Source: Opeltia flavorubescens (Eukaryota > Ascomycota > Lecanoromycetes > Teloschistales > Teloschistaceae). From it: 64,000 bases of DNA. The notes under the pieces were generated by a model. The model saw only the letters and a program-made list of their open reading frames with translations, was not told the origin of the DNA and searched no databases. Positions 37,605 to 49,587 of this stretch are shown here, piece by piece (the first letter of the stretch is position 1; each line of letters starts with the position of its first letter). The stretch lies in contig KE546985.1 in assembly GCA_000442125.1 (NCBI GenBank), positions 1 to 64,000 of the forward strand, in the 5' to 3' direction. Both the position numbers and the translations under genes were made by a program.

Positions 37605-40600
37605 AGAGTCGCTTATAATTATTCTAATAGAAAATTAAAGATAAATAAAAGGGTTAAATAGGTTTTAAGTTTTAAAAGTTAAATAAAATTATTTTACTCT
37701 ATTTTAAAATTATAATATTAAATATTTAAATACTTTAAACTAATATATCTTTTAATAGTACTAATACCGGCGGTTATAATATATCTAGAGTATTTTCCGT
37801 AGGAGTAATAGTAGCCGGGTTGAATATATTAGGATTATACTATATTTTATAATATACGATATAGTTCGTATAATAGATTTACTTTTATTTAACGTCGAAC
37901 TAGTAATATTCCTCGAGGTTAATAAAGACTTTTTTCTTTTAACGGGGTATAAAAGGTAAAGAAAAAAAAGTAAAGTAAAGGTAATAAGTAGGAAAGAGAT
38001 AGTAAAATAAAAAAGAAAATAGGTTAGAGTATAGAATAGAAAAGGAGTTAAAGAAGGAAAATATTAATAAACAACGTTTTTTCTTTTAATTAAATCGATA
38101 AAAATTACTCTAGCGTAATTAAATTAATAATAGATATTATAGTAAGCTATACTAATACTTTTAACGATATATAATTAGTTTACCTACTTTTAATAATATT
38201 AATTACCCGTAATCCTTCGAACGAGGACGAATATTAAAATAAAATAAAGTTTATAACGCGTATAATTAATAAACGATATAGATAAAATAATTAAAAATAG
38301 GTTTAAATTAAAAAAAAGAACTATTTATAGAGATTTATAACCGGAAGTTTTTTAGTTAGATAAATTTAGAATATAGTAATATAGTAGGAAAGTTTTAGTA
38401 ATAAAAGGTCGAAAACTTCTAAATCCCCACGATTATACCTTAAAGTTAACAAATCCGTTTTTATAATAATATTTATTTTTAAAATTTATAGATAACGAAT
38501 TAAAATAAAAAATAAAAGTAATTCTAGATAAGCGTATTAAAAAATCGAAAAATAAAACGAAATAGTATTTAATTAATTAAATAAGTTAATTAAAGAAGTA
38601 TAATTTATAATAACCGAAATTAAATCTAGTAAATATTAAAAACCTAATAAAAAAGTTTAATTAAAGTTATAAGGAACCGTTAAAGAAATATAAAAGAAAA
38701 AGCTAAATATTTTAATTATATTAGCTGCTATTTCTTTTAAAGCCTTTAATAGGCCTTTTATAAATTTAAATAATATTATATCTAGATAAAAAATAAAAAT
38801 AGAAAAAAATAACGTAAATAATAAAGTTTATATTTAATTTTTAAAAGCTAATTAGTTTATTTAAAAAGAATTTATTAAATATAAATTAAAAATAAATTTA
38901 AAATAGTAAATAGAATTTATTAAATTAAAATTTAAATCTATTTAATAAAATAAATATTTATTAATAATTATATCCTATTTAATTTTTTTATATTATATTT
39001 TTATATATTATTTTATAATTTACTATACTTCTTTATTTTATAACTCGCTATATTTTCTCGTTTTATAATTTACCGCGCTTTTTTATATTAATAAGCTTTT
39101 AATCTATTTTTTTATATTAATTCTATTAATTAATAAGACTTTATTAATAACCTTATTAATATTTATACGGCGATAAAAAATAGTATTATTTTTTAAAGTC
39201 TTCGGTATTTTAGAAATTTTAGATATTTTTAGAATTTTTAAAATTTAAAAGTTTTAAAGCCTTTTTTATAATACCGAATTATTTTATTTAATTAGTAAAA
39301 TAGATAATTTAAAAAATAAAAATTCTATATTAAAAATAGTTTCTTTCTTTCTATTATATATATCTTTCTTTAATTTTTTTCGTTAGTATTTCTATTAATA
39401 GTTCCTTTTATTAGTATTTTTATTAGTAATTTACTGCTAGTTTAATATAGAAAAGAATTAGTAATTATAAAGATATTATTAACGTTAAAAACTTAAGGAA
39501 ACTAGTAATTAAAGCGGTATTATTCGATTAAAAAAGTATTATTTAATTTATTTCTTCCTTTTTAAAAATATTATTTAATTTATTCCTCTTTTTTTTAAAA
39601 TATTATAGCCGAAATTTTATCTAAAATATTATAACTAAAGTTATTCTCTATTATTATACTAATTTTTATATATCTTAAATTAATTTAAAGGCGATAAAGC
39701 GGAATATAAATCTATAGTTTAAAATATTGAAATAAATTATAGATTTATATTTACCTTTTATTAAATTATATTTTTAAGTTAGCCGTTTTTTATTATATTC
39801 TCTCTACTTATTAATATAATTATTATTTCTATTTTTTTATTTAATTTAAAGTCGTTTTTAGTTCTAATAAATTATTTAACTAGATAAATAATAAAGAATA
39901 ATCTATAATAATCGGCGTTTTAATATTTAATTTTAGGGGCTTTAATAAAACCGAGTTTTATAACCGTTAAAAAAAATTAATAAAAAAATATAAAGTTTAA
40001 TATAATAAAAATAAATATATTAAATTTAATAAGCTAGCCGGCCTTTTTATAAAAATAGACTATTTTTAATTAGTCTAGCTACTATTTAAAACTTTTTTTA
40101 GATTATTATTTAAAACCGACTATTATTTCAAATTTAAATAAAGTTTTTACTAAAATTAAATAATATAACGGGTTATTATTTTATATTATTTAGCTATCAA
40201 TTGGTTTAAAGCGAAAATATTAAAAAAATCGACTTTTAAAAATATATAAAATAATATTAAAAGCTTTAATATAAATTTAATAATAAATCTAATAGAAAAA
40301 TTAATTAATTTTAAATCCGGGTAGATTATTATTAAAAATTATATAAAGGATAATAAAAGCTATATTAAATTTTATTAATTAAATTACTAATTATTAAATA
40401 CCGCTTTTATTATAAAAAGTATTTTATCTAAAAGTAATTAATTAAAATTTAATAGTAAAATTTTATTATACTAGCTATAAATCGATAACAAACGAGTTAA
40501 AAATAAAAAACTTAATAATAATTTATTATAATATAGTAAAGGTTCGTTTTTATTATTATTAAATATTATAGATTTAAATTTTCCTTTTTTCTTTTTATTT

Positions 40601-43600
40601 TTTCTATTTATATTATTTAAACGGACCTTCTTTTTTTATAAAAAAATATTTATTATATAAAAGCTATTAAAGCGAACGGGACTAAATATATAAATTTATT
40701 TATAAAATTCCTAATTTTATAAAAGCTTCTAAAATCTATTATTAAATTATTCGAAATTTTAGGATAAAGCCTCTCTTATTAAAAAATCTAAAAAAAAAAT
40801 TTTACTTTAATTTATAAATAAACCTTAATCGCGAGAGAATAAATTTAAATTTAAATAGAGAAAATAATAAACTTTTATAAATATAGATAATTAATAATTT
40901 ATATATAATATATTATTTTTTTATTTTAATTTATATATTTATTATTTAAAATTATAGATTTTCTAGTAAAAGTTTTCCTATTTAATAAAATCCCGGCGGG
41001 TCTCGCGTAAAAGCTCGTTATTATAAACTAGTAGTAAATTAATCTAATTATTAATTAAATTTACGCTTTAACTATAAATCTAAAAATTTTAAACTATTTT
41101 TACTAATTTTTTATTTATTAGAAATATAAGATTTTATTTCTAAATAATATTTAAATATTTTTAAATATATTTAAAATATTTTTATACTATTAGTTATATA
41201 AAATAAAAAATCTAAATAGAATTAATATAAAATAACCGATATATTAGTAAACTTATTACTAAATAACCTCGAATATTTTTATAATTCTAGCGGTATATAT
41301 AATATAAAAGCCCTGTATACTCCTTTTAATATAATATATATAGAATTTTATAATTAAAAAATATAGCTTTTAATAGTATTTAAAAGCAACGGCTATATAA
41401 TAAAAACCTTATATTAGATTAAATTTACAACTTAAATAATTATTTAAATTTTAAATTATTATATAAAGACTTTATTTATCGAGAAGTAAATATAAAAAAA
41501 AAAGAAACTTATTATTAATATCTTTAAAAGCTTCGCTATTAATAAATTTATTATTATTAAATAAACTATTAAATATTATAATATTTATAATAACTAGTAA
41601 AAAAAAAAAAAGGGAAAATTTTTATAAAAGCTTATATTTATTTATTAATACAATTACTAGTCTTTTTTATATTATATTAAAATAAAGTTTATATATTAAA
41701 TAAAAAAAAGTTTTTAACCCTTTTAACTATAATAATAATATAATATTATTTCTACTTTTTTTCTATTTATAAAGGCGTATATAATATTATAAACCTTTAA
41801 TAGGCTTTTAACGAAATTTTAGTAGTAAAAAAATAATAGAAACTAGTAACAATTTTTATATTAATAGTTTTATTATTTATAATTAACTTTTTTTTTCCTT
41901 TTTTCTATTAAATTTTAAACGGTTTTTTATAAATATATTTAAATATTTTAAATAGCTTAAATTACTTTTAAACTTTAATACTAAAGTTAATATTTTAAAG
42001 AAAAGGTAATTATTATTATTGAACTATAAAAGAAGTTAGTATTTAAATTCTAGATAGAAATTATATAATAGAGATAATATATTAAATTACTAATATAGTA
42101 GGCTTTTTAAAAAACTTGAATAAAGTTATTTAAATATTTACTATTTAGTATAAAATAAATAAATTTTTAAATATATAGCAATCTTTTTTATTTTTTATTA
42201 AAAAATAAAAGTTAGTTTTTTAATATATCTGAATATATACGCTATAAACCGTTCTTTTATAATAGTTTACGCTTCTAAATTGGTTTGATTGCACCTAGTA
42301 TATTATAACAATTATAGGAACTTTATAATATAAATTTTTATTTAATATAACTAAAATTTAAAATCGTTTAATAGCAATTAATATAAGATTTTTCTTTTAA
42401 ATCGTCTAATAATTTAAGTATTATCTAACGTATTAGCTAAATATAATAGATTTTTTTAGAACTCGGAACGACTAAATTATAAGCCGGATTATAAATCGCC
42501 GGCAATTATAATAAAATTATAAAATCTATAGGTTTTTATAATAACTCCTATTATAGTTAATAACTATTTCGTTTTATCTTTTATATAATTATAATATATT
42601 TTTATATTTAAAGTTTTTAAACTACTAATTTTAAATATATTTAACTTATTATTATTTAAATTATTGTTTTTATTATATAAAAATACAGGAATTATAGTAT
42701 AATATTATATAATAGGAATTTATATTATAGATCGTTATTTATAGTAAATTCCAAATTTAAATTTAAAAATTCAACTATTTAAAAAACTATAATATTAATT
42801 ATTTTTATTTTAGTTTCAATTTTTTATATAGCTATATTAACTAATTTAATTAATATTTAAATTATTTATAATTAATTATTTAAAGTATATAATATATTTT
42901 TAAAAGTTATTAAAATCGTTTTAATTAATTTTTATCTTTAAATTAAAATTTAAATTAAAATAAAAATTTAATTAATTTTAATATATAATATATAAACTAA
43001 TTAAATTTTTAAATTAATAGTTATAGGCTTTATATCGGCGGTTCTAGAAATAGTATTAGAAATTATAGTATTTATAAAAATAGAAATTGTAACCGCTATA
43101 AATATTATTAGAGAAATTACTAAAAGGGAAATAGTAATAAATAATTAATTTATTATAATAAACGAATTAATAAATAGTTTTAAATTTAATTATTTTATAT
43201 TTATAAGTAATACGGGCTAATTTATATTAAATAAAATTAATAAAATATTATTTATAATTTAATTAGTTATAAATAATTATAAAAAAAGTATTAAATTTCT
43301 AAAAAAACTTATAAATAATTAAAAAAAAAAAAAAAAAAGAGTTTATTATATAGATTTTAGTTTATACTAGCTTAAAGCTAATTTAAGCGCGCGAAATAAA
43401 TTATTTAGCGCTATATAAACTTTTAAAAAGTATTAAATTAATATTTAATTAATATTAATCGATTATTTAAAAAACGATAAATATTATTTTATAATATTTT
43501 ATAATAATTATAATAATTATTATTGTTTTTTTAAAATTAGTTTTAATTCTATTAATAAATTATATAATCTATTACTGTAATTTATATCTATATATTAATA

Positions 43601-43911
43601 ATACGAGAATATTACTATTTTATCGAAGGGTAACTTTAAATATTTTAGTATTTATTAAATTAAATTTATTAAAATTTCGATAATTTTAATTTATTTATTA
43701 CTTTAATAAATTTAATACTATTTAAATCGAAATAATAATTCGATACTAGTTATTTATAATATTAAATTAAATAGTAACCTTTTTATTATTTATATAAAGC
43801 TTTATAGTTAATATTTAATTTAATAAAACTATTTTATATATTTATAATCGATTTTTTTTTTATTTTACTAAAATTGTATATAAAATAAAATTATTATATA
43901 TTATTAATAAA
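37605..43911. other. RIP desert, probable transposon debris
   Basis: These 6.3 kb hold no palindromes of the 1-37 kb family, no supported gene and no RNA gene. Lysine- and asparagine-rich frames appear on both strands, as expected in very AT-rich DNA. A few CA/TG-bearing bases survive near 42,280-42,330 (TTGGTTTGATTGCACC). The extreme mutation level implies former repeated DNA, but I could not recognise reverse transcriptase, transposase or LTR ends. Confidence 0.5.
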
Positions 43912-44300
43912 CTAGTACTGGGCTATCGTTCCAGTAAAATTTTGCTGCTGGCAGCTGGCAGCTGGTAGGACTGGCAACTGATAGAGCTGGCAACTAGTAG
44001 GGCTGCCAGCCAATATAGTGCAGCCAGAGTTTCTACGCGCTATAACGCCACCAATTTTGATCCGATTTTCAAAATTTTTATAGTATTAGAATACGCTTAT
44101 CAAGCGCTTCAAAATGGGCTACTATATATACTGCTGTGCACGAAAGCAACGAAGTTATTTAACTGTAAAAAAACCAGCTATTTTAGTAGTTGATAGGGGT
44201 AAAAATAGTCTAACCGAAATAGAATCTGCAAACGTTTAATACCAACCGATAAGGTTTATATTTATTTCGGGTCGGGAAGTCAATAAAAAACGTTTTCCAA
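43912..44300. other. Island that escaped RIP
   Basis: About 390 bases rich in CA and TG sit abruptly between mutated flanks. The left part has a hairpin (TACTGG ... CCAGTA, 43,916-43,936) followed by imperfect tandem units based on CTGGCAACTGATAGAG and GCTGGCAGCTGG up to about 44,010. The rest is unique, with no frame long enough to call. Its length is near the reported lower limit for efficient RIP, so it may be single-copy DNA, a short non-autonomous element, or an insertion later than RIP. Its right edge lies about 70 bases from the LTR retrotransposon. Confidence 0.75.
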
Positions 44301-44365
44301 TATATATATAATAAATTTATTAAAAAAATTATCTATATATTTAAAAAGATTATTTTAAACGGTAA

Positions 44366-44370
44366 ATAAT
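44366..44370 (+). repeat. Target-site duplication, left copy (ATAAT)
   Basis: ATAAT directly precedes the 5' LTR and recurs at 51,758-51,762 directly after the 3' LTR. Five bases is the usual duplication made by Ty3/gypsy integrase. Confidence 0.85.
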
Positions 44371-44583
44371 TATAAAATCGGAAATCTAACGGGTATAAAA
44401 TTCGCAGAAGGTAGGGCTATATCTAATACGGGTAGCGTTTATATTTAATAAAAATCTTACGGGCTTTAAACTACTAATTTTTTAGTAATTAATTCTATTA
44501 TTATTTAAATAAACGTCTTTTATATTCTATTATATAGCTCCGTTAACCTAAAGTTTGTAGGCTATTTATTTAGCGATCTTATA
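44371..44583 (+). repeat. 5' LTR, 213 bp
   Basis: It starts TATAAAATCGG (ancestral TGTAAAG inferred) and ends GATCTTATA (ancestral CTTTACA, preserved in the 3' copy). The LTR thus had TGTAAAG...CTTTACA inverted ends, with TG...CA termini. It is identical in length to 51,545-51,757. Confidence 0.93.
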
Positions 44584-44829
44584 ATTTTAATTACTTTTTA
44601 ATTACGAGGAGCTGTTTAGTAAAATAACAAGAGGAGCCCGAGGAGAAAAGCCTCGCGTATAGGCTTTAGAATAGCCGAAAGCTTTATAAAAGAATCGAAT
44701 TATAGAGTTTAGTAATAATAAGTAAAATTTATTTAAAAATTTAAACAGAAATAATAAAAATAACCTAACGAACGAATTTTCGTTCGGTAAAAAAAATATT
44801 AAAATAATAAGCGATTAAATAGGCGGAAT
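44584..44829 (+). promoter_or_regulatory. Retrotransposon leader with perfect hairpin
   Basis: This untranslated leader lies between the 5' LTR and gag. It should hold the primer-binding site just after 44,583, but RIP has removed any recognisable tRNA complement. At 44,769-44,786 CGAACGAATTTTCGTTCG forms a perfect 8-bp stem with two unpaired bases. It has no CA/TG and so would be immune to RIP. In retroelements such hairpins can serve in dimerisation or packaging; that role is inference. Confidence 0.6.
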
Positions 44830-45850
44830 CTTTAGCGAATTAATTTTATTAAAAGAAAAAACTAGGGTATAAATACTATAAATTTAGTTTTATACCTAGA
44901 AACTAGAGTTAAAAAATAAATTATTAGAAATTTATTTATAAATCGTCGAATTAAAAGCTAGCGCGGGTTATTAAAAGTAGTATAGCGATAATTATTATCA
45001 GTCTTCTTTAAATACTAGGAAAAAAGCTAGTAGGCCGAAAATATCTAGCGAATAGCTATATACTAAATACGAGGATTTAGTATAATAGCTTACTAATTAT
45101 AAAAAATATATTAATATCTCGCAGGAGGATTTTTCTATAGAAAAGGAAAAGATTTATTAAATAGCTTCTAGGTTTAGTAGTAAATCTAAAGTTTAATAAC
45201 GCGATTATATTAAATTATTAAACGCTAAAAATAAATTATTTATCTAAAATAATTTTACTAAATATTATAAAAATATATTTAATAATCTAATAATTCGAAA
45301 TATATAAATAAAAGTCCGGCTAGAATTTATAAAGTAGCTAGAATTATAGTTAGTATTTATATTCGATTAGTATTTATAATAATAATATAGCGATTTAAAT
45401 TATTTAATAGACGAGTTTATAAAGATTTTTTATTTATAAATTAAAATAAATAAATAAATTAGTAATAAGGCGCTATAAAATTTTAAAAAATTAAAAACCT
45501 ATTAAACCTTTTTAATATAATATATTATACTAGAGTAATATTTATAAAAAATAGATATTATAATTAAATTAGAGTATAAAATATTTAATAAAAATATTTA
45601 ATCTTTTAAATAAAATAGTTGAGGAAAAAGTTTATAAAAAAAAAAAGGTTTAAATCGCGGTAAAAATAATAATTAAAATTTAACTAAATATTTAAAAGAA
45701 TATAAAAAGGTAGTATTTAAAATAAAATATTAGATCTATAAAGCTAAAAAGTATAAAACGGATAATTTTATATACTTTAAATTTATAAAAAAGTAGGAAA
45801 AATATAATAAAAAGAAAGGAATATAGAAAAAAAATAAATTCTAATATATA
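44830..45850 (+). pseudogene. gag: gag relic
   Basis: The region between leader and protease, of the right length (about 340 codons) for a chromovirus capsid/nucleocapsid. It is Lys/Glu-rich and heavily interrupted. A possible degraded zinc knuckle lies near 45,845-45,890, where a frame reads RYYTRIIYN and RIP-corrected cysteines are possible, but no intact CCHC remains. The call rests mainly on position. Confidence 0.45.
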
Positions 45851-45939
45851 TCGCTACTATACTAGGATTATCTATAACTAGGCGGTAAATACCTACTATA
45901 ATAGTTTTTTTATATATTAATATTCCTATAGGGCCCTAA

Positions 45940-46020
45940 ATAGCTTATTATTTAGTTAATTCTAGTATAAAAAGAAATTTTATTTTATAAATATTCGTTA
46001 AAAAATTTTTTTTATTTAAA
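45940..46020 (+). pseudogene. Aspartic protease relic
   Basis: At 45,955-45,987 the frame reads VNSSIKRNFIL, which corresponds to the retroelement protease active site V-D-S-G-A-(x)-R-N-F-I after G to A changes (D to N, G to S, A to I). Its place between gag and RT fits. The catalytic Asp is lost, so the product would be inactive. Confidence 0.6.
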
Positions 46021-46599
46021 AATCGAATAGCTTTAAAGTAAATTAAAGCGATAAATAGCCGTTAGATTCTATCCTATAATTTCTATCTATTAGGTACGAA
46101 TTTAATAGATAATAATAGAGTAAAAAGGTATTAGAAAAATAACTACTATATAATAGATATATATAGGTTCAATACGATTTTAGGCTACTTTTAGCTAGTA
46201 AAAATAGACTTTAATATTCGCTAGCGAGATTAGAAATAGACTTATAAAAATACTTTTACTATTTATAAAATAGTATTAAACCAGGTCGGTATTTATATTA
46301 TAAAAGGATTTACTAAATTAGTAATACTAGTAGTAAATAAAAAGGATAATATATAAATTATATATCTTTATTAATTAATATCTAATTTAAAAATAGAAAT
46401 AGCTATTTTAAAAGTAATAAGATACGGTATAATATAGATTAAAGATTCTAAAATTCCGCCGGCCTTATAAAACTTAGTAGAGTTCTTTTAAAAAAAATTT
46501 ATTAATAGTTTAAATATATATAATTAAATAGAATATCCTATAAATTTAAAGTTAGATAAATAGTTAAAAATAGGCCTAATCTATAATATATTACTAGAC

Positions 46600-47070
46600 G
46601 AATTAGTAGTAATTTAAAATTACTTCGCTAATATATAAGCTAAAAACTAGATAAAATTTTCGAGTAGTTTAACTAGAGTACTAGTACTATTTATTAAAAA
46701 AATAGATAATAATTTATAATTATATATAAATTATAAAGGTTTTAATCAAATTACTATTAAAAATAAATATTTTTTATTCCTATTATCAGAAACTTTAAAT
46801 AGGTTTATATATATAAAGTAATTTATTAAAATCGATATTTATAATACTTATTATCGTATTTAAATTAAGTAGAAAGATAAATAGAAAACTATATTTTAAA
46901 CTCGCTATAAATAGTTTAAATATTAAATTATACTATTTAGTTTTACGAATACTTCTATTATATTTTAGTTATATATTAATAAAGCGTTATAATTTTATTT
47001 AAATATATTTTATATAATTTATCTAGATAATATACTAATCTATTCTAAAAATAAAAAAAAGTACTAAAAG
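46600..47070 (+). pseudogene. Reverse transcriptase relic (Ty3/gypsy)
   Basis: One plus-strand frame from about 46,660 reads, in order, VLFIKKIDNNL (family form V.F.KKKDG.LR), YINYKGFNQITIKNKYFLF (family YRGLN..T.KNRYPLP), IKIDIYNTYYRI (family .K.D...AY..I), LFSFTNTSIIF (family PFGLTNAPATF) and IIYLDNILIYSK at about 47,014-47,049, the YLDDILIYS catalytic box with one Asp turned to Asn. Stops fall at W/Q positions. RT copies the element RNA into DNA in cytoplasmic particles; here both frame and active site are destroyed. Confidence 0.93.
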
Positions 47071-47439
47071 TATATTTATATAGTTATTAAAGCTTAACTA
47101 GAGTATTATTTATATATAAAACTATTAAAATATACTTTTAATTATACCGAAATTATATTTTTAGACTTTATAATAGGTTAGTAAAGAATTTGTATAAAAT
47201 TTTTAAAAATTAAAACTATAAATAAATAACTAGTACTAGAAAATACGAAAGATATCCTAGTATTTTTAAAGTTCGCAGAATTTTATAGGCGATTTATAAA
47301 AGGCTTTTTATAAATAGCTACCTCTTTAACCGACCTAATACGAGGTATAAAAAAAAATAAACTAGATTTAAATTTATTTAATTTAAAAAAGTATAAAAAA
47401 CTTTTAAAAAGCTATAAAGATTTTTTACTTTAATTTTTA

Positions 47440-47840
47440 TTTTATAATATTATAATATAAATATTAAAATTCGTATAGAAATAGATACGTTAAAATATAG
47501 AATAGGGGGGATTTTTAGTTAAAAACTAGAAGAGAGTTTATATTAGTATTTAATAGCCTTCTTTAGCTATAAATTTAAAGGCGTAGAATTCCATTAGAAT
47601 ATATTTAATAAGGAGTTTTATACTATAATACTAGGTTTTAAAAATTAGCGGTATTATTTATAAAGAGCTAAAAAAGTAATTTATATAATTATAGATTATA
47701 ATAACTTTAAATACTTTATAACTATAAAAGAGCTTATTATAAAATAAATATAGTAGATCAAAAAACTAACTATATTTAATTTCTATATAGAGTTCTAGAA
47801 AAGTTCGCTAAATCTAGTTAATATACTATCTAAGAAGGCC
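47440..47840 (+). pseudogene. RNase H relic and connection
   Basis: Near 47,470 the frame reads IEIDTLKYRIGGIFSQK (Q from TAA), matching the gypsy RNase H start TDAS..GIGGVLSQ. It continues to YLIAFFSYKFKGVEFH (HPIAF.S.K....E.NY), NKEF (DKELLAI box) and, near 47,690, IIDYNNFKYF (TDH.NL.YF). It ends at a degraded ...LVNILSKKA (...ADALSR) by 47,840. It belongs to the same polyprotein as the RT. Confidence 0.87.
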
Positions 47841-48239
47841 TAATATTATAAAATCTAATAATAGCGAGGATAATAATAATAACTTCCTGCTTATTTTATA
47901 AAATAAACTTTGTAATAAAAACTATTAATTTAAATTATAGAAAAAAAATAAAGTACCTATAATAATTAAATTTATAATAATTTTAATAATATAATTAAAT
48001 AGTATAATTACTATAAATACCCTCGCTACTTATAAGAATAAAAAAAAATTCAAGAAAATTTATAGGTTTCTAAACTTTATAAATTCCCGGTTTTTAATTT
48101 AATAGGTTATTAAATTAAAAAAATCCTTTTTAAATATATAATTATTTATAATAGAATAACTTTTTAAACTTTAATAAAGGAACGCTTTTATTATAAAAAA
48201 AGGATAGTATTAAAAATTTACTATTAATTAAAAAGAAGT

Positions 48240-49060
48240 TTTAAAATAAAAGGTTAAAGAGAATAAACTATTTTAAAAAATTCTAATAGTTTATATATCT
48301 AATAATCCAGCAATAAAAGAAAAAATTTTTTATATAAATTATAATAATTTTAAAATAAATTATTTTATAAAAAAAAAATAAAGGATTCGGTTTATAAAAA
48401 ATATTATTAGCTAAATATAATTAAAGAAATAGAAAATTATTATAAAATATACTCTAACTATTAAAGAGTACAAATCTACTATTATAGGTTTTATAATTAA
48501 TTAGAATTAATTCTACTAGAAGGTATAAAGCTATTTTATATAGTAATAATAAGTTTTATTATTAATTTATTACCTATAACTAACCTTTATATAGAAAAGA
48601 CCTGCGATTTTATTCTTATATTAGTAGATAAGTTAATTAAATATATAATTTATATTTTTACTATAAAAAATATTAATATAGAAAAATTTATAGAACTATT
48701 ATAACGCGAATTTATTAAATATTATAGAATTATATAGGAAATTATTAGTAATAAAAGGTCGCTTTTTATAAATAAATTTTAAAGTATTTTTTATTATTAT
48801 TTAAGTATTAAAAAAAAATTTAATATTATATTTTATTTTTAAATTAATAGTTAAACGGAATATTAAAACTAAATTTTAGAATATTATCTATAAATTTATT
48901 ATAATTATAAGTAGGATAATTAATTAAAATTATTATCTTTAACGGAGTTTATTTATAATAATAATATATATATAAATACTAGTAAGCCATTTAATAAATT
49001 ATTTAAAAAATATATTATTATTTTAAGAATTAAATTTAAGAATATAGTTTTTAAAAAAAA
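48240..49060 (+). pseudogene. Integrase relic (zinc-binding and DDE core)
   Basis: The zinc-binding region lies at about 48,330-48,570, with decayed His/Cys. The core follows: CDFILILVDKLIKYIIYIF at about 48,602-48,659, the gypsy form D.I.VVVDRLTK...F; then WEIISNKRSLFINKFW near 48,737-48,784 (ISDRG..F.S.FW, D to N); FYFWINSWTEYWN (YHPQTDGQTER.N) near 48,832-48,870; and YNNNIYININTSKPF (YN...H.S...SP) near 48,953. Integrase inserts the cDNA and makes the 5-bp duplication seen at the ends. Confidence 0.87.
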
Positions 49061-49418
49061 AGCGCCCTTAATATTTAAAAAAATAAATTAGTTAAAAGAT
49101 TGAAAAAAATATTTAATTAAATTTTATAAAAAAATTTTCAAGTAGTAGATAAAATATTATAATATCTATTATAAAGCTATAAACTTTTAAAAAAACAATA
49201 AAATACTATTATAAAATATTAATATCCGTATTTTAAGGCTTAAAAAAAATCTAGATTATAAATAATTAGGGCCTTTTAAAATCCTAAAAGAAATTAATAA
49301 GTAAACTTATTTTTTTAAGCTATTTAAGTAATATAAAAGGATCTACCTTATATTTTATATTAGTTTACTTAAACTATAGTATTCTCGTAGTAAAAACCCT
49401 CAGCTTTAGCCTATTCTA

Positions 49419-49587
49419 GTAGAAGGTAAAAAAGAATAGGAGGTAGAACAAATACTCGATAAATATATAGTTAAAAGCAAGCTTTAGTATTTAATTTATT
49501 AGATTAATATTATACCTTTTAAAAAATTTTAGGAGCTAGTTAATAACCTAGATAATATAAAGGAATCTATTAGAAATTTCGAATAGA
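49419..49587 (+). pseudogene. Chromodomain relic
   Basis: After the integrase the frame reads EVEQILDKYIVKSKLQYLI, then YWINIIPFKKFWELVNNL and IKESIRNFEW, the chromodomain pattern E.E.ILD.R...G...YLVKW.GY...E.TWE....L.NA.E....F. Trp codons are TAG. In chromoviruses this domain reads histone H3K9 methylation and steers integration into heterochromatin. Most aromatic-cage positions are still inferable. Confidence 0.8.
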
